Assembly (NCBI RefSeq): GCF_000283155.1
Contig: NW_004454262.1
Span: 825,229-889,228 of the forward strand
Length of the DNA stretch: 64,000 nucleotides
Direction: 5' to 3'
From: Ceratotherium simum simum
Lineage: Eukaryota > Chordata > Mammalia > Perissodactyla > Rhinocerotidae
The translations under genes were made by a program, and so were the position numbers. The notes under the pieces were generated by a model that saw nothing but the letters and a program-made list of their open reading frames with translations, was not told the origin of the DNA and did no database searches. Below are positions 1-12,225 of the stretch, in pieces (the first letter of the stretch is position 1; the number at the start of each line of letters is the position of its first letter).

Positions 1-2339
1 CTGGAAGGGCTAGTCATTGATTTCCTGAGCAGTTTCCCCTAGTTTATTTTTTTACCCAAGTAGCCTTAAAAAAATAAAGCAACTAGTATGTGGTTCAGTA
101 GAAATTTAAATTATATAGTTCAACTCTGGCTAATGTCATAACAAACTATTAATATGGATGATACCATCAAATTATATCTTAAATTGAGTGCTTATTTACT
201 GTAGACTTGCTGCATAGCAATGTTTTTCTCCTAACATCTGTATTTGTGTTCCTATATATGTGTCTATCTTCACTAGTTTTATTTCTTTTTTGCACATTAA
301 TTATATTTTAAGATAATTGGCTAATACACCCTGGTTTTAATTTATTTTTTAACACGGTCCATTTTAATGTCATTGCACTGTTAAAAAATCATTAACTTGG
401 AGAAATCGATAATATTGTATAAACTTATCTTGTTTTTAAATTGGAAAAGTTATTTCCAGCCTGCCCCAAATATTACTAGGGTTTAAAGATTTTAGGTTGG
501 CGCTGTGTTAAACAGACTGTTCCATTGTAGAAACTGGCCGTGTTTAAGAGATGGGCATAGAGAACTGTGGGGACACACGTCTGCTATACGGAAGGCACCA
601 CAGTCTGTAAACAGTTTTACACATCAGATCTCATTGGGAAGAGGGAGGTGAGTAGATTTATGAGCTTTGAACACACGCTGCCCACCTCACGTGAAGTAAG
701 TGTCAGTGTGTTCCTTTTTCAGTCATGCATCCCTGAAAAACATGTAATGGGTGGCAGTGTCAGGGAGAAACATCTTTACCGCAGCTTGGACAGAAGAGCT
801 TAAGGCAGTTTGTCTGCTCAGAGCCTGGGAGCAGCGGTCCACGCCTTGCAGCGTCCCACAGGCCCAAGTTGAAAAGGCTCCTTACTAGACAGGCTGCCTG
901 CCATCGAGAGTCATGTCAGAAGTGGGAAGATAGGCTGTGGATCAGAGAACGAGACTGCGTGGTTGGAAGCTGGTGAAAAACTGAAAAGCTGGAAATCCAA
1001 ACTGAAAGAGGTGGAATAGCCCCACAGTTGGTGAGGCCGAGCTGGGTGCAGGCAGTGTGAGGGGGTGTGGTTGGATCAAGGCTGGGCTCTGGACCGGTCC
1101 TCATCAGTGTGTTTTCCTGTGGGGTCCTCACACTTTTGGGCTGGAGGTGGTCCTATAAGCCAGAACCAAGAAGACCACAGCTTCCCAGCTCTTCAGGCTG
1201 ACCCTTTTCCATTTCTGAATGAATGGATTTTGGAGCTCAGACCAGAACGCAGACCGGAAGGTGACTGTGGGAGCAATAATAGAATTGCTGGTTTATTTCA
1301 GGTGAGGTATATACTTTTCTGAAGTTTTTAAATATTGTACAGACAGAATACAAGACTATGATATACTATAAGATAAGGAGGTTATATGACTTCTCACAGA
1401 AGAAACATCATGTAGCTGACTTTGTTTCCCTTTTCCCTTTGGCTACCAGGAAACTCAGATTTCAATTTGCTGCTCAGCTATTCTAACTCTATTGGATCTA
1501 TGGCCTGCATATTTCCTATTTAACTTTCTCTAGGTCTTGACCAACTAGACTGTTCCCTGACCGGATTTTTATTTAGTTAGCATTTTCTACCTTTTCATAT
1601 GAATTCTTTAATACTGCCTGAAAGCTTTAGTGAAATGAGGCAAAGTATTAAGATAATACCACTCCTAATCAGTCAGTAAGGAGTGTTAGAATTTCACTAG
1701 ATGTGAGGAAGAGACACATAATGAGTATTATGAAAGCAATATGTGGAGACAGACTTGTGTGACAGCATTAAGTAGGTTGTTGAGAAATCTTGTATTGAAT
1801 GAATTTGGAAATGGCAGACCTTTTCAGAGAAACACAGATGCCCCCCTTCCTCCCAGTATGAGTGGGAAATGTCAGATACTTCAGCCTCTGAGAAAGGCCC
1901 CAGAGGGAACGAGTTCAGGTTTTAAACTTTTCTCACCTGCAGTATCTGTATGTGTGTAATATTTCTCTCGCTTATCTTCTTTTTTTTTAATCCTTCTAAG
2001 TTGAATCGGGTTTGGGGACATTTGCTTGTCATCATTCTTTTTTCAAGTCCCAATGTGCAGGGACTTGGTAAGCATGTTTTAATATTTTAGAATTTGTATT
2101 CCGCCTGTTAAAAATGAGATTATTAATCAAGTTCCATAGGATCATGCCTGTGTTTTCAAGTTATCACAGACACACAGCTTTGGTATCTTGGCTTCCAGCG
2201 CCGTCGAACCCCATTGTACAGCCCCTCCACGTAAACGCGGTCTAGTTCGACTCTCGAAAATAAGAGGCTTGTCTCCTGAGGACGGCTTCGTATTACGGGT
2301 GGAGTATAATCCTTAACATTGTTTTTCTTTGCTTTCAAA
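1..2339. other. Unique intron, nothing recognised
   Basis: AT-rich unique sequence with scattered short ORFs and no codon bias, domain or clear repeat. Confidence 0.6.
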
Positions 2340-2720
2340 CGGCTGGGGACAGTGAGTCAGGAGTGAGAACTCCCTTTGTTTCATGTCGTGTGCGTGGCAG
2401 GGGAAGAATGTAGCAGGGCAGAAAATGAAGAAAGACATAAAAGGATCTTAGCTCAAGGAGGTCAGATCCATCAGAGGCTTAGTGCTGCCTTCAAAGATGC
2501 CTGGGACAGGTGGCAGTTCAAGACAATCAGAGCGGCCGCGTCCGCTGCGGCTGAGATAAGGGATTCCTGCAGCAGCCTGCTATCTGGTGCCCGTGAGCTT
2601 TGATGTAACTCTGCTAGCAAGACTTTGGGGAGCAGGCGACTGCCTTCCTCCACAATAGGCTGCTGTTGTTCAGTCTTTTAAGGTCTCATTACAGTGCTCC
2701 TTGAGGATTAATCCTCTTTA
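2340..2720. promoter_or_regulatory. Weak candidate conserved block
   Basis: Unique, with CpGs in GCGGCCGCGTCCGCTGCGG near 2531 (containing the 8-bp palindrome GCGGCCGC) and an OTX-like GGATTAATCC at 2706-2715. Overlapping ORFs on both strands are short and unrecognised. Confidence 0.3.
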
Positions 2721-4149
2721 AGGTTTACATGGGGTGGTTTTGTCCAGAGGCCCAGCCAGGGACTACGGTGCCACCTGTACAAGGAACCGTGGCGGCCCCT
2801 TCCTTTCCCTCTTCCCCCTCCAGCTTGTGGTTGTTAAACTGCAAACCTTCATTCAGCACCCTTTCCTTCCCTGTTGGTGATGGCTGGGTTTTTGTCCTGC
2901 TCCAGAGGCAGTGCATCCTTAGCACTAAATTGTTGGCTTCTGTTACTCATCCATCCTGCTCTTCAGATTTTTAATATATATTTTTTCACTCTATTCCCCA
3001 TCTGCTTTACCCCTTTTTAGAAAGAAATCATGATATCACTTGGCTCTAGTATGGATTGCTGAGTTCTTTTAACCCATTGCCCTTAAAAACACACTGTTTG
3101 TAAGAAAGATTCCGTAGTTGCACCAAGGAAAACATCCATTTGCATAAATCACATCTATTTGGAACACAATTTAAAAAATGGATTCTTTTAGTGAACATAC
3201 CCAACTTAAACTTTGTTACATCTACTGTTTTAAATAATCCCATTAGTTAGGAAAAGAGAAGCTGCAGATTTTTATTTCTGATTTGTTTAACTCACACAAC
3301 AACAAGTAACAAAACTATCTCCTGAATTTCAGAAATAAACTTTGTCCTGACACCGTGAACTTTTGATTGAACAAAGCATTTCACAGACCCTCAAAGGGCA
3401 CTTGCAGGGGGCGGGTGGGGAACTCTGAGGCGTGCGTGTGGCCGGGAGCAGGTGGAGGAGAGACTTTTGGCTCACTGGTGTGATGTCACATAGCCTCCTG
3501 TACTTGGGGACAGGGACAGTTCTGGGAATTAGTAGTTGGACAGGGCGGCTTCTCATCCCCTAATCAGTGGTTCAGGGTAAGTTTCGTTGTCAGTGGCTGA
3601 AAGGTAATTATCATCCAACCGACTGCCTTTACCCCGCTCTCTGGAGTCAGTCTTGTTTGGAACTGGGGCCCTTGGATTGACACAAGCACCATAACTGGTC
3701 CTCAATCCCAAAGTGTCGTCCATGTGTTAGTTTTGTGCAGGTCAGAGTCTTTCAAAATTGAAATAATCTTTAAAATAACAACAGAAGCAAGCTAAGCCCC
3801 AGCAGTCAGTTTAACGAAGGAAAAGATGTAGTCTTGTGGACCCCCGGACATCGTAGAGATAAGCATGTGCTTAAGCTTTGAACTTCTGCAGGGATTGTTC
3901 TGTTGTATGTTTACATTGATTGAAACTTACCCAACTATCAAAAGGAAAATCACCCCCCAAGACAGCATTTTTCTGGGGGTGACTTTCTTCTCCCCATAAG
4001 TAAAACAGTGGGAAGAGGTGGTTTGGGGGGACACACAGAGAATGATGACTTGGTGGGCTCCAGGGGCCTTGCCTCTGAGGATGACTGTTGACACTGTGCC
4101 ATCAGAACCAACCATGTGGTCCTTCTGTAGCCAGGTGGAATTCTGACTT
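2721..4149. other. Unique intron, nothing recognised
   Basis: Mixed composition; a GGTAATTATC word near 3603 is the only motif-like feature noticed. No gene or repeat identified. Confidence 0.55.
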
Positions 4150-4250
4150 TGCCCCAGACATCCTGAATTAGAATTTCTGGGAACTGAGTCTGCGATTCTG
4201 TGTTTTTAACAAGTTTTTATACAATACAGTGTGAGAACCGCTGCTTGAAG
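4150..4250 (+). mobile_element. MER5-type hAT fragment (3' part)
   Basis: CCCAGACATCCTGAATTAG, GGGAACTGAGTCTGCGATTC, TTTTTAACAAG and GTGTGAGAACC follow the 3' half of a MER5A/B element. The 5' half is not recognisable. Confidence 0.65.
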
Positions 4251-5399
4251 AGTTAAAGGTCAGATGTCAATCTCAATTTCTTTAAATTCCCAATTGGTAA
4301 ACACTTAGATTTTCTGACTTAAAAAGATCCTGTAAATTTGCTCACCTGATTGTTATATGTTATATCCCTATTTGATTACACTTTCTTTTTGATAGTTGCT
4401 TAAATACAAATTTGAATACTTATGATGAAATCAATTTACTTTCCCTACGTGGTAAAGGAGGTCAGGTATCAAATTATTTGTTGCTGTGGAGAATTTTTAT
4501 TTATTACTTCTCAAGTATTATTCTTAAACTGAATTAGCAACAGGCAGTAGGGATAAGCCGTACAATTATATTTTTGTATATCTGAATCCCACTTTTGTAT
4601 GCATTTTAATACATGTATATTTGGATGTGTGTTGTCAACAAAAACACAGCTCTTACTAAGTAGGAAAATACTGTCATTTAGTAGAGTAACCACAAAATGA
4701 ATGAGCCACATGATGAATTATTTTTATATTGTTACTTTTTTGGTCAAGACTTTGTATTTGTTTTAAAGTAAGTTCTTAGTGCTGAGATTACTAGAGTCAG
4801 GATATGGAAGTGTTGATTGAGCTTGATTATCTCCAGAAATGGGAAAATAGAGGCATGACTGGTGAAAAAGTTGGCCTGGTCTGTCCAATGACCCCATCAA
4901 AGTGGAAGCTGTTAACTGAAGAGCTGATTAACACATACTCAGACATAGATATTTCAAATAAATGTCATAAGGGGCTTGCCAATCAATTTTCCTTAATGTG
5001 AATGCTAACATTTTGTTAATATACGTAATAAACACGACGCAACAGTAGAGGTGTGAAATAAAATAGGCAGTTTGGAGTAGTACAAGTTTAGTATTTAACA
5101 TCCAAGTTTATCCTTGTGTTCATTTTTTTAAGAAAGTCTAAAAGACACTCTTGTTTGTTCTAGTAAAAATAATCTCCATTCAGTCATTTTCCACCCTACT
5201 GCAGATTCTGGTGAAATGTGATCATCAACAAGTGTGATGTCTCTTCTGATTCATCGTTTGCTACATGGGGGATTAGTAAGCTTGGATTTCCTCAGTGAGT
5301 TTTAATAGTGATCATCTTTTAAAATATACCAGTTTTATGCATGCTTCTATTAAGGGTAGGTGGGTACTGATGACTTGGTTGCTTGGGGGAAAATCAGGT

Positions 5400-5548
5400 G
5401 TGATTTTGGAGTCAGCAAGAATAGGATTCAGCTCCCAGCCATTTGCTTGCTGAGGTATCTTGTGCAAGTCACTGAAAACCTCAGTTCCCTTACTGATGTC
5501 AAGCACCTACTTCAGAGGCTTGTTGTGAGGGATGGAGCAGGTTTTTGA
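5400..5548 (+). mobile_element. MIR SINE fragment, plus
   Basis: GTGTGATTTTGGAGTCAGC, GATTCAGCTCCCAGCC, TTGTGCAAGTCACTGAAAACCTCAG and GGCTTGTTGTGAGG follow the MIR core order. Confidence 0.75.
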
Positions 5549-5559
5549 AGCTCACAGTG

Positions 5560-5790
5560 GGCTCTTGGTCACGCGAGTCCTCCTTGGTACGAAGCGCCAA
5601 CCTCTGCGAAGCGATTTTGGTTAAAATAGTCCAGGCACAGAGCGAGTTAGCTTCCTGCCTCGGCAGGATCACTTTTGGCCGATTTGTTCATACATACAGG
5701 CCTCATGATTCTTCTCTAATAAAAATCATAGAAAATCTGATTTTATGTGACCAACAGGTGATGACTTTATAATTGGAAAAACTATGTGAA
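5560..5790. promoter_or_regulatory. Candidate conserved block with retained CpGs
   Basis: Just after the MIR fragment the sequence becomes CpG-containing (CACGCGAGTCC, GTACGAAGCGCC, GCGAAGCGATTTTGG) and then homeodomain-like (CTAATAAAAATCATAG). It is unique by reading; role inferred. Confidence 0.33.
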
Positions 5791-6247
5791 GGCCAGGACC
5801 TTCTCTATAACGTATTATAAGTTTAAAAAAAAAGACGCTATCTGATTGTCTTGCCTGGTTTATTTTGATCTAATAGCGTTTTGCATTCTGATATTCCTCA
5901 GTGGTCACTGATTTGTTCCTCTTCATGTGATGACACTGGAGGGAACTTGCTGTGTGCTGCTTTAAAGATGCAGGTGCCAGTGTGCAGGAGACACAGCCTC
6001 AGTCAGGGCACAGCGGGCCTGGCTGCCCTCTCTGTCACCCGTTTCACCAACCATCCACGTGATGTGACTGCTTGGGCCTTTTTTTTTTGCTAAGATCTGG
6101 AACTTATTAATTACCAAAACTGAAACTAAGAAAATGCAAGTCGCCCTGCTGAGTTTTCAGCCTTCAGGGAAAGAAGAGGTACCCTTCTGTCTCTGTTACT
6201 GGGTTCTGATTTTACCCTAGTGACTAGAAATTTAAAAGGGCAGCAGC

Positions 6248-6305
6248 TAGTATTCAGTGAGTGCCTACTGTATGCTAGGTGGTGCCAGGTGCTCACGCCC
6301 ACCTA
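6248..6305 (+). mobile_element. Short L2/MIR-type fragment
   Basis: TTCAGTGAGTGCCTACTGTATGCTAGG followed by TGCCAGGTGCTCACGCC resembles the TGAGCACCTACTATGTGCCAGGCAC motif of old mammalian repeats. Confidence 0.5.
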
Positions 6306-6653
6306 GTTGTGGCTGCATTGTTGGTGAAGAAGGAGGAAGTGGGGGTGTGAGGATAGTGTGACACTTAAAAGAGCAGACGTGCAAACTGGAAGCTCTTGCT
6401 CCCAATCCGAATCCGTGGGGGCTTCAGATGGAAAGAAGGGGCCTTGGCAATCCTAGACGGAGGCAGTGTTGTCAGCCATGTGTGTAATGTAAGTGGGTGA
6501 CAGTTGACATTTGTTGACTAAAATAGCATACCTTGCTATTTCATTTCTGCGTGAGGAAAGAGGGCGAAATGCAGTCTGGGTGTCATTATTTGCTATTTCT
6601 CTTACACCTCCTGCCCTCACTGCTCTGAACTTATGCCCATCTACCTGCTGGAC

Positions 6654-6840
6654 CAGCGGTTCTCAAAATGTGGTCTCGGGACCACCAGCATCTGCATCCC
6701 CCAGGGAACTTACTAGAAATGCAGATTCTGGGGCCCTGCCTCAGACCTACTGAATCAAAACCTTTGGGGCTGGGGCCCAATGATCCGTTTTAACAAGTTC
6801 TCTAGGCGAGGCTGATGCAGCTGAAGTTTGAGAACCATTG
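6654..6840 (+). mobile_element. MER5A hAT element, nearly full length
   Basis: CAGCGGTTCTCAAAATGTGG opens and TTTGAGAACCATTG closes the element. The inverted terminal parts (GGTTCTCAAA / TTTGAGAACC) are visible, with TAGAAATGCAGATTCTGGGG and CCTACTGAATCA between. The length of about 187 bp is what MER5A should be. Confidence 0.9.
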
Positions 6841-7499
6841 TGTGAGAGTGTCTCGTGAATGATTTGGGGCCGTCATTAGGATGGGAACACTAGAGCAGGT
6901 GAAGAGCTGTGATCAAAGTCCAGAGGGGAAGGAGTGTCTGGTTTCTTCTTGCTTTCTCTCACTGCCAAGTTAAAACCCACAGTAACTGGTAGGAGGGAAA
7001 TTCAGAGTCAGGAGCCAGTAAACACTATCTCTTCTTTGTTGTGTTTCAGTCACTCGCTTATTGATCTATGACATTCCGAACCTGTCGTTTTACATCCTTT
7101 CAACATGTGCTTATTTAGCACTGAGGTGTGTAGGCCACCGTGCAAGGACAATAACAGAAATTCGACGGGAGAAAATGGTAATTGTTGATCCCTCAATAAT
7201 GAATTCGTGGAAACTTAAGAATTTAAAAAGAAAGTTGAGATTTACAAGATTAAATCAGGGTAACAGATCTAGAGTCATGTTCATGCTTGAACTCCAAGTT
7301 AAGGAAAGGGCAGTAGCCACGTGAGTATGGGTCCAATTTCAGCTTCTTCCTGACATTCTTTGAAATACTGTTTTGGCCTCTTAATTTAAAGAAATGAAAA
7401 AAGCCAAGCACTTTATTCCTCTCTACGAGGCATCAAAGAGAGGGAGTAAAAAACAGTACCTCGCTGATGTATTTTAATAAATACTAGTTTACTGCATCC

Positions 7500-7990
7500 C
7501 ACAACAGAAAGCAAATACATGCAATTACTTGCAAATTTCTTCAGTGTTTGTACTTATAAATCTCTGCCTAAACCTTCCCAGCTGGGAGTTCGGTTAGTCT
7601 CTCTGCTGTGGAGCAGGGCTTTGTTCTCACGTTCAGCCTCTGCATGGTCTGGAATAATTCAGAAACGTATTAGAGAGATTGCTGCTCCCAAAAGGCATAG
7701 GGAAATAACCTTCACTCCCAGCCTTAGGGAAATCAGCCCAATCAGAGTTCGGGCAGATTTCTCGATTAAACAAAGAACTAACTGTGCACAAATTGCACCT
7801 TAACAATTTGTAAGGAGTCCACCTTAGAAATGTCTTGCAGATGGAAAGCTGATATTTTTTAATCAGGGCAGTGGGGCTGCTAAAGTCAAAATGTGGCCAG
7901 CGTTTTCCCACTGCTCCATAATTAGTATCCCCCAAATTAAATTTAAAGTTGCATTCATAAGCAGTCCTCTGCTTTGGACCCACTGCCCTG
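7500..7990. promoter_or_regulatory. Candidate conserved enhancer block
   Basis: Unique sequence with GCAATTACTTGCAAAT at 7521, a SOX/TCF-like AACAAAG at 7769-7775, AACAAT at 7802-7807 and the homeodomain word ATAATTAG at 7918-7925. ORFs on both strands (94 and 116 codons) reflect the lack of stop-rich decay but have no recognisable domain. Inferred. Confidence 0.4.
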
Positions 7991-9444
7991 GATGTGGAAA
8001 CAGAGGGAACAACTCCCTCTGTCCGGGCGAGGGTTCAGGGTGTGTATGAGTGTGTGTGCACGTGTCCAGGTGTCTGTGAGTGTATGTGGATGACTCAGTT
8101 CATCTGGAACACATCCCAGGGAGCTTTGGGCTGTCAGTTTTTATTTCTGCAAATTTCATACTGGGAACCAACAAGGGGGTAGAAAGTCATTGCACTTAAT
8201 GTTGTGACTTTACGTGCTCCTCGACAAATTATTCAGAAATCAAAATGACGCCCCTGTGTCGCTGAGGAACGTTGTTTAGAATGGGCCTTTTTGGGAAAAT
8301 TTTGTAGATTTCTGCTGATTCTAAGAGATGCTCCTGGCAAACCACCACTCTTCTGAGATTTTTAGAGAAAAGACAGTATTTTTAGACAGGAAATCTGGGC
8401 GTACTGGAAGTTGTGTCAATTCTGTATCCATCCTAGCTGCAGAACTTTGTGCTTTAATGAGGCAAAGAGACCCGTGTTCAGCTGGAAACTCACAGGTCCT
8501 CCCAAGCCGTACCGCTCGTGCTTAGACCCTCCCAACACCCTGTCCTGACCTTCAGAAGAGGGCAAGCGTTGTGTCAGGTCTGGTGACCTCATTCTGGCCC
8601 TAATTAGACACCCCCACATCCTTAGCATAGTGGGACCATAAAGGATGTAGTCAGCGTGGTTCACCTGGTTCCAAGTTTTGAGTTCTGTTTCTGTGAAAAG
8701 AAACTACAACCCCATCGGTCCCACAGAAACTCTTGAGATTCCTCATGTGAATCAAAAACCAGTCTGAGAAAAACACTCTGCGTTTAGACTCTTCCTGGTT
8801 TAAAAATGGCTTTCCTCAAATGTTCTTTTTGTTTTCTTTTATTGACATAAAAATACAGGCATTGGACAGATTGATCAACAAGGTCTCTTTTTCTAATAAA
8901 AATCTGAAGGAAAGACTCCTCCACAGAAGTCAGAAGACCTGGGGTCAAACTCACTGCTCAGCCGTGCAGGCCGGGTGCACTGGCCAGTGCCTTCTTCCTC
9001 CCTGAGTCCAGCGCTTGTCCCGGAGGAAAGTCGGTCTGAGCCCCGCCGGCCTCACGGCTGTGGGGGAGTTCATGTGAGAGAGCGGACTGAAGGATCCTCG
9101 CTACACTGTGAAAGGGCTTACAAGTTGGTCTTGGTGTTTGGCCCTTCAGGGTCTTGGGACCCTTTCAGAATGCTGGTTTTGCAGTTTCTGTTTCAAAACA
9201 GTAGCCAGTTTGGTTTAGACCCATGTCCACGCCACTTACTTTAGGAGCCCTCACATGGTGGTGACAGTCTGTCATTCTGTGCTTACTGTATCAAACGAGC
9301 AAGTTAGACTGGTGGGAACTTAATCGGGGAACGCAGAAAGCTGCTGGGACAGTGGGTCAGCTAGGGGTAGGAGCCCGTGAAGATTCAGGGATGTCTGGCC
9401 AGTGCCCGTTATTTAAGACTCGGTGAAATTAGAAGACCCATTTT
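7991..9444. other. Unique intron, nothing recognised
   Basis: Includes a GT-rich stretch at 8040-8095 and a possible very decayed MIR piece near 8925. No gene. Confidence 0.55.
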
Positions 9445-9650
9445 TTAGTCATGGCTGTGCCAGTACGTGGCTCTGTGACCTTGGACAATTGCTTGGTTTC
9501 CTCCAAACTTCAGGTGCATCACCTGGAAGTTGGGGAGAAGTGTATTGTCTTGCCAGCCCTGCTGTGAGGAGGCAAATGAGATGACACATATACAGACCCC
9601 TTAGCCCATAGGGCTCCATGACTCAACACTGTCAACAGTGGAAGCTATTT
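9445..9650 (+). mobile_element. MIR SINE fragment, plus
   Basis: GGCTCTGTGACCTTGGACAATTGC, GGTTTCCTCCAAACTTCAGG, CCTGCTGTGAGG and AATGAGATGACACAT keep the MIR order. Confidence 0.75.
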
Positions 9651-10189
9651 TTGGAGCTAACTTATGCAGGAAAAAACTAAAATAAACTAATTGAAAGGTG
9701 AAAAACCTTTGAATGTATCTTACTAAAGTTATTAAGCTTTAGAAGGAAGGAGAATATTTGCAAACCTGAGGTTGGTATTTTGAGCTCCTGTTTTAAAAAA
9801 AATCCCTGTATTAAAGACAAATGCATCTTATCTTTTCCTGTGTTCTATGTTTGGCAGGACCTTCTGACAGCTCTTGCCCATAGAACTGCATTTGCAGTTT
9901 CGGACAATGAGCCTTGCTGTGAGAGTGGGCATTTAATGAACCTCGGGGTCGTCTTGCCATGGAGACAGCCTCAGTTACTTGGGGGCAGTGTCTCCCAGAC
10001 CACGGAATCCGCAGTGGCACGTGGGGCAGGAAAGCCCCGACTTGGTTGTCTTTTAAAATGGCATTTCAGTTTACACCAGATCCATATTCATCGCTTGAAT
10101 CTAAACTCTACTGTACATTAGCACGTATGGCCTCTGAGATCACATGCTTGACCACAAGTACTTTCTTGTAACCTGGCAGCTCCAGCCTG

Positions 10190-10740
10190 AAACATCATTT
10201 GTTCCATTCACCAGCGAAAGCAGGTGTCAAGCAAGTCAAGACTATTTTCCCTAATGAGTCCTGGTCTTTTGTAAAGCTTGAGTTTCAGATGTGTCCTCTT
10301 CTGCACCCATTCCGTTGAGTCTGGACACGCCTATCAGAGGGGACAGCTTCCCCATTTGGAATGCTCAGTTTGTCATTTTTCTTAAAACTAAGTTGCAGCC
10401 ATTAGTGTCTAAGTGGCTTGTCGTTCTCAAAACTGTTAGTAAGAGGCGATTGGTACCCAGTACTTCAACATGTACGACTGCCTGTCAGAGCGCTGGCGGC
10501 GTCATAAATGAAGGACTCAGCCATGGAAGGGGGCACCTAGTGGTGAGAGTGAAAACACTGCTGAAAAAGGCATTCCTGGAATGGGAAGACCCCCTTTGTA
10601 ACTGTCAGTCATCTTTCCTTCCCCTGCTGGGTGCCTTCTTTTCTCTCCTCCTGCCTTTCCTTCCGACCAACAGGTTGAGTGAAATCTGAGCCATCCATAT
10701 TCCTTGGCACAGGAATTTTTAAATGCCAAGACCAAAAAGT
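10190..10740. promoter_or_regulatory. Candidate conserved block
   Basis: Unique sequence with GTTCCATTCACCAGCGAAAGC, GCAGCCATTAGTG, TAAGAGGCGATTGG and GGCGGCGTCATAAATG (a CDX/HOX13-like TCATAAA). Weaker candidate than the others. Confidence 0.28.
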
Positions 10741-11239
10741 CGTTTTGGATTAAAGACCTGGAACTCCCAACAAGTTAGGGAGCTCTGGTTGGTGGGTTGA
10801 GCCTTCACCCACAATGAAAGTGTGCATCTGTGCACTGGAACCTTTACCCCACCCCTGGAGGAAAAACACTTTTTAGTTCACAGGTGGCATCTGTCTGTGG
10901 ATGGTCTCACATCAGTCAGTGTGAGCGCCTTGATAACTTCGTAGACTGGCGAGAATTGCTCTAAGTTGCTAAAATGGAAGGATCTTCAAAATAGCGCACT
11001 CAGTGTTGTGAGACTGTGGACTGAACTCTAAGTTATAAGATGTTGAAAGGGATGTACATTTTTAAATTGTTCATATAACAATAAAAGCAAATGAATGAGT
11101 TAAAAAAATGTTTCCACATATTTAGAAAGTGGATAGAAAAACTTCAGTTTAATTCAGTTCTTCGCAAAGCTAAAACTTGGGCCACATCCTCTGGGTATTA
11201 ATGAAGATGTACAGTTTTTTTAGTTTATTCACCAGTTTC

Positions 11240-11529
11240 AAAAGCTCAGAATTTCTTTCTTTCTTTCTTTTTTTTTTTTTGTGAGGAAGATCAGCCCTGT
11301 GCTAACATCTGCCAATCCTACTCTTTTTTGCTGAGGAAAACTGGCCCTGGGCTAACATCTGTGCCCATCTTCCTCCACTTTATATGGGACGCTGCCACAG
11401 CATGGTTTGACAGGCGGTGTGTCGGTGCGCGCCCGGGATCCGAATCGGTGAACAGCGGGCCGCCGCAGTGAAGCACGCACTCTTAACCACTTGCGCCACC
11501 CGGCCGGCCCCAAAAGCTCAGAATTTCTT
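11240..11529 (-). mobile_element. ERE SINE, minus orientation, with perfect 18-bp target-site duplication
   Basis: A poly-T/CTTT start, GAGGAAGATCAGCCC, CTAACATCTG and a terminal CGGCCGGCCCC mark a reverse-oriented equine tRNA-derived SINE (body about 11258-11511). The flanking duplication AAAAGCTCAGAATTTCTT is perfect at 11240-11257 and 11512-11529. The intact duplication and GC-rich head imply a fairly recent insertion. Confidence 0.93.
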
Positions 11530-11942
11530 AGCATAAGTGTAGTTTACAAATTGTTCATCTTGCCCCTCATCTCGGTTTCCTCGATGCATTTAACCAACAC
11601 CCACATTCTATCACACCTAATTAATCCTCGTAAGCTCATGTGTCACTGTTTAACACAATCTTCAATAGGGGCCCTATACCTGAAGGTGGGTCACGTGAAA
11701 ACTGCTCTTTTCCTCCTTTGAATTTGAGTTTTTCTTACGTGTGACATGTTTGGGACCTGGTAGTTTCCATCAAGGCAGGTTTTGCAGAAATTTGTGTTGA
11801 TGGAAGGATTTTTTGATATTTTCACTTGTTGCTTCAAAAAGATTTCAAAACAATGCTTTTGCATTGAGCAAGTATCTACATTGGTCACCTCTGCACTGGG
11901 GCTGCTCTGTCCGCTGAAGACAGTTCATTGACAGTGCTTTCT

Positions 11943-12225
11943 TATCAGGATTTTTTTTTTTTTTTTTTTGCTGAGGAAGATTCGCCCTGAGTTAACATCT
12001 GTTGTCAGTTAACATCTGTTGTGAATCTTCCTCTTTTTGCTTGAGGAAGATTTGCCCTGAGCTAACATCTGTGCTATTCTTTCTCTATTTTGTATGTATG
12101 TGGGTCACCACCACAGCATGGCCACTGACGAGTGGTGTAGGTCCACGTCCAGGAACTGAACCTGGGCCACCAAAGCACAGTGCACCAAACTTACCCACTA
12201 GGCTATGGGGCCTATCAGGATTTTT
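11943..12225 (-). mobile_element. ERE SINE, minus orientation, with internal 17-bp tandem duplication
   Basis: A poly-T of about 20, two copies of the GAGGAAGAT..GCCCTGAG..TAACATCTG tail and the CACCACAGCATGGCCACTGACGAG-like core identify an ERE copy (body about 11951-12212). The target duplication TATCAGGATTTTT is at 11943-11955 and 12213-12225. GTTAACATCTGTTGT(C/G)A is tandemly repeated at 11991-12007 and 12008-12024. The head is more diverged than in other copies (GGCTATGGGGCC). Confidence 0.9.
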
